NCBI GenBank assembly: GCA_050183765.1
Contig: JBFXAZ010000191.1
Span: 1-6,621, forward strand
Direction: 5' to 3'
Length of the DNA stretch: 6,621 bases
DNA from: JAFAZJ01 sp050183765
GTDB lineage: Bacteria > Pseudomonadota > Alphaproteobacteria > Reyranellales > Reyranellaceae
Made by a program: the position numbers and the translations under genes. This document shows, piece after piece, positions 5,933-6,621 of this stretch (position 1 is its first letter; each line of letters starts with the position of its first letter). The notes under the pieces are model-generated. The model had not been told where the DNA came from. It saw nothing but the letters and a program-made list of their open reading frames with translations, and ran no database searches.

Positions 5933-6085
5933 CCTTCTCCCCGCGCAGGCGGGGAGAAGGTGCCCGAAGGGCGGATGAGGGGCTTCACGCTGTCTCGACA
6001 ACGACGTTGCGAGTCGTCGCGCGAGAAGCCCCTCATCCGCCTCGCTGACGCTCGGCACCCTCTCCCCGCCTGCGCGGGGAGAAGG
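5933..6085. repeat. 153-bp composite inverted repeat made of nested palindromes (copies R3 and R4)
   Basis: Left arm 5933-5985 and right arm 6026-6085 are reverse complements over their outer 28 nt (one difference) and inner 15 nt (GCGGATGAGGGGCTT), with a variable middle of different length. Each arm is itself a hairpin: the left has a 12-bp perfect stem 5933-5944/5949-5960, the right an 8-bp perfect stem 6062-6069/6074-6081. The left arm also has GCCC-gaa-GGGC. A central hairpin CTCG-a-CAACG/CGTTG-CGAG lies at 5994-6013. The element begins 18 nt upstream of the dehydrogenase ATG, so it lies in that gene's leader or promoter zone. It resembles the dispersed palindromic elements common in alphaproteobacterial genomes. 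No transposase is present. Confidence 0.85.
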
Positions 6086-6089
6086 AAAC

Positions 6090-6179
6090 CTAGCCCTGCA
6101 CGGCCACCATGCGGAAGGCATGTTCGTCGGGGCTGCCATGCCGTGGGCCGGCGGCGGGACCGTGGTACAACCTCCTCCG
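6090..6179 (-). pseudogene. Possible 3' remnant of a lost minus-strand gene
   Basis: On the minus strand the bases from 6179 read open to a TAG at 6090-6092, ending in a natural-looking tail (DEHAFRMVAVQG). Upstream the frame meets a TGA at 6180-6182, exactly at the edge of the neighbouring palindrome. The TAG is 4 nt from palindrome R4, the same distance and orientation as real stops have from R1 and R2, which hints that this was once a gene end. About 80 percent of codons end in G or C. A 26-residue peptide starting at TTG 6168-6170 directly abutting AGGAGG is possible but poorly spaced. I do not recognise the family, and chance is a live alternative. Confidence 0.3.
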
Positions 6180-6242
6180 TCATCCCGAGCGCAGCGAGGG
6201 ATCCAGTCGCAGCCCTGGATTCCTCGCTGCGCTCGGAATGAC
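6179..6242. repeat. 28-bp inverted repeat immediately upstream of the dioxygenase ribosome binding site
   Basis: Arms 6179-6206 and 6215-6242 are reverse complements at 26 of 28 positions, with an 8-nt loop TCGCAGCC. Both differences would still be G-U pairs in RNA of one strand. The core CCGAGCGCAGCGAGG is unlike the CTCCCCGC family, so it is a second palindrome family. It ends 3 nt before the GGAGG ribosome binding site of the dioxygenase gene, so a plus-strand transcript starting upstream would carry it in the leader. Confidence 0.85.
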
Positions 6243-6256
6243 AGTGGAGGTCACCG

Positions 6257-6621
6257 ATGGGCTACGAGACGATCGAGGTGAAGCCGCTGGCCGGCGCGCT
6301 GGGCGCCGAGGTGGGCGGCGTGAAGCTGAAGGCGGTGAAGGACAACCGCACCTGGGACGAGATCAACCGCGCCTTCCTCGACCACAAGGTCCTGGTGTTC
6401 CGCGACCAGGGGCTGAGCCCCGACGACATCATGGCCGTGGGCGGCCGCTTCGGCGAGCCGTCCTACTACCCCTTCGTCACCGGCATGGACGGCTACCCCT
6501 ACCTCTTCGAGATCGTCAAGGAGCCCAGCGAGACGCGCAATTTCGGCGGCGGCTGGCACTCCGACACGACCTATCTGGAGAAGCCGCCGCTGGCCACCCA
6601 GCTCTACGCGCTGGAGACGCC
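6257..6621 (+). CDS. TauD/TfdA-family Fe(II)/2-oxoglutarate-dependent dioxygenase, 5' part only
   Basis: The first 121 codons are present and the gene runs off the right edge; the family is usually about 280-300 residues. Family members hydroxylate organic acids such as taurine, alkylsulfates or aryloxyacetates, using 2-oxoglutarate and O2 in the cytosol. The N-terminal beta region shows the typical GALGAEVGGVKL at 13-24 and LVFRDQGLS at 46-54. The first two iron ligands are visible as H101 and D103 in GGGWHSDTTYLEKPPLATQLYALE; the distal histidine and the 2-oxoglutarate-binding arginine lie beyond the window. The ATG is supported by GGAGG at 6246-6250 with a 6-nt spacer. The gene is divergent from the ketopantoate-reductase-family gene. 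The substrate cannot be assigned from this part. Confidence 0.92.
   Translation, partial: MGYETIEVKPLAGALGAEVGGVKLKAVKDNRTWDEINRAFLDHKVLVFRDQGLSPDDIMAVGGRFGEPSYYPFVTGMDGYPYLFEIVKEPSETRNFGGGWHSDTTYLEKPPLATQLYALET

Noticed and set aside
5915..6139. 75-residue N-terminal extension of the dehydrogenase
   Set aside because: It translates the 153-bp inverted repeat. The ATG at 5914 has a good ribosome binding site and starts at the Rossmann fold.
4058..6241. 727-residue plus-strand open frame across the kinase and dehydrogenase genes
   Set aside because: It runs antisense to two well-supported genes and through palindromic repeats, with no recognisable domain.
5933..6242. Insertion sequence or transposon ends
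   Set aside because: There are inverted repeats but no transposase, and no target-site duplication I could identify; at most non-autonomous palindromic elements.
1..6621. tRNA, rRNA or riboswitch
   Set aside because: I saw no cloverleaf, rRNA-like or known riboswitch core in the intergenic regions, though I could not run a covariance search.

Overview
The window is very GC-rich with strong G/C preference at third codon positions. It most likely comes from a soil or freshwater alphaproteobacterium of the Rhodospirillales/Hyphomicrobiales type. Support for this comes from a HWE-type histidine kinase paired with a stand-alone 'FAT GUY' receiver protein (a mainly alphaproteobacterial arrangement) and from families of intergenic GC-rich palindromes. 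I cannot name the genus from sequence alone.

Layout, left to right: a zinc-independent MDR-family NADP-dependent oxidoreductase (103-1113, minus); a 452-bp divergent intergenic region with a 36-nt palindrome, an array of eleven 8-mers repeating about every 11 bp, and a perfect 8-bp inverted repeat just ahead of the next gene; a benzoylformate-decarboxylase-like thiamine diphosphate enzyme (1566-3254, plus); a long hairpin between convergent genes (3262-3314); a two-gene signalling unit read leftward, a soluble PAS/HWE histidine kinase (3683-4744) whose stop overlaps the GTG start of a 121-residue receiver protein (3321-3686); a ketopantoate-reductase-family dehydrogenase (4850-5914, minus); a 342-bp region largely made of two palindromic elements with a short possible gene remnant between them; and the 5' part of a TauD/TfdA-type Fe(II)/2-oxoglutarate dioxygenase (6257 to the right edge, plus).

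The four enzymes are soluble, and together they resemble accessory small-molecule metabolism (reduction of an enone, 2-keto acid decarboxylation, keto/hydroxy acid reduction, oxidation of an organic acid). They sit on alternating strands and no single pathway can be demonstrated. The kinase-receiver pair is a clear functional unit and is probably translationally coupled. From family knowledge it may feed a phosphorelay such as the alphaproteobacterial general stress response. The most unusual DNA is intergenic: the 11-bp-period array, and a palindrome family that repeatedly sits 4-6 nt past minus-strand stop codons. I did not find convincing evidence of a wholly new multi-gene system.
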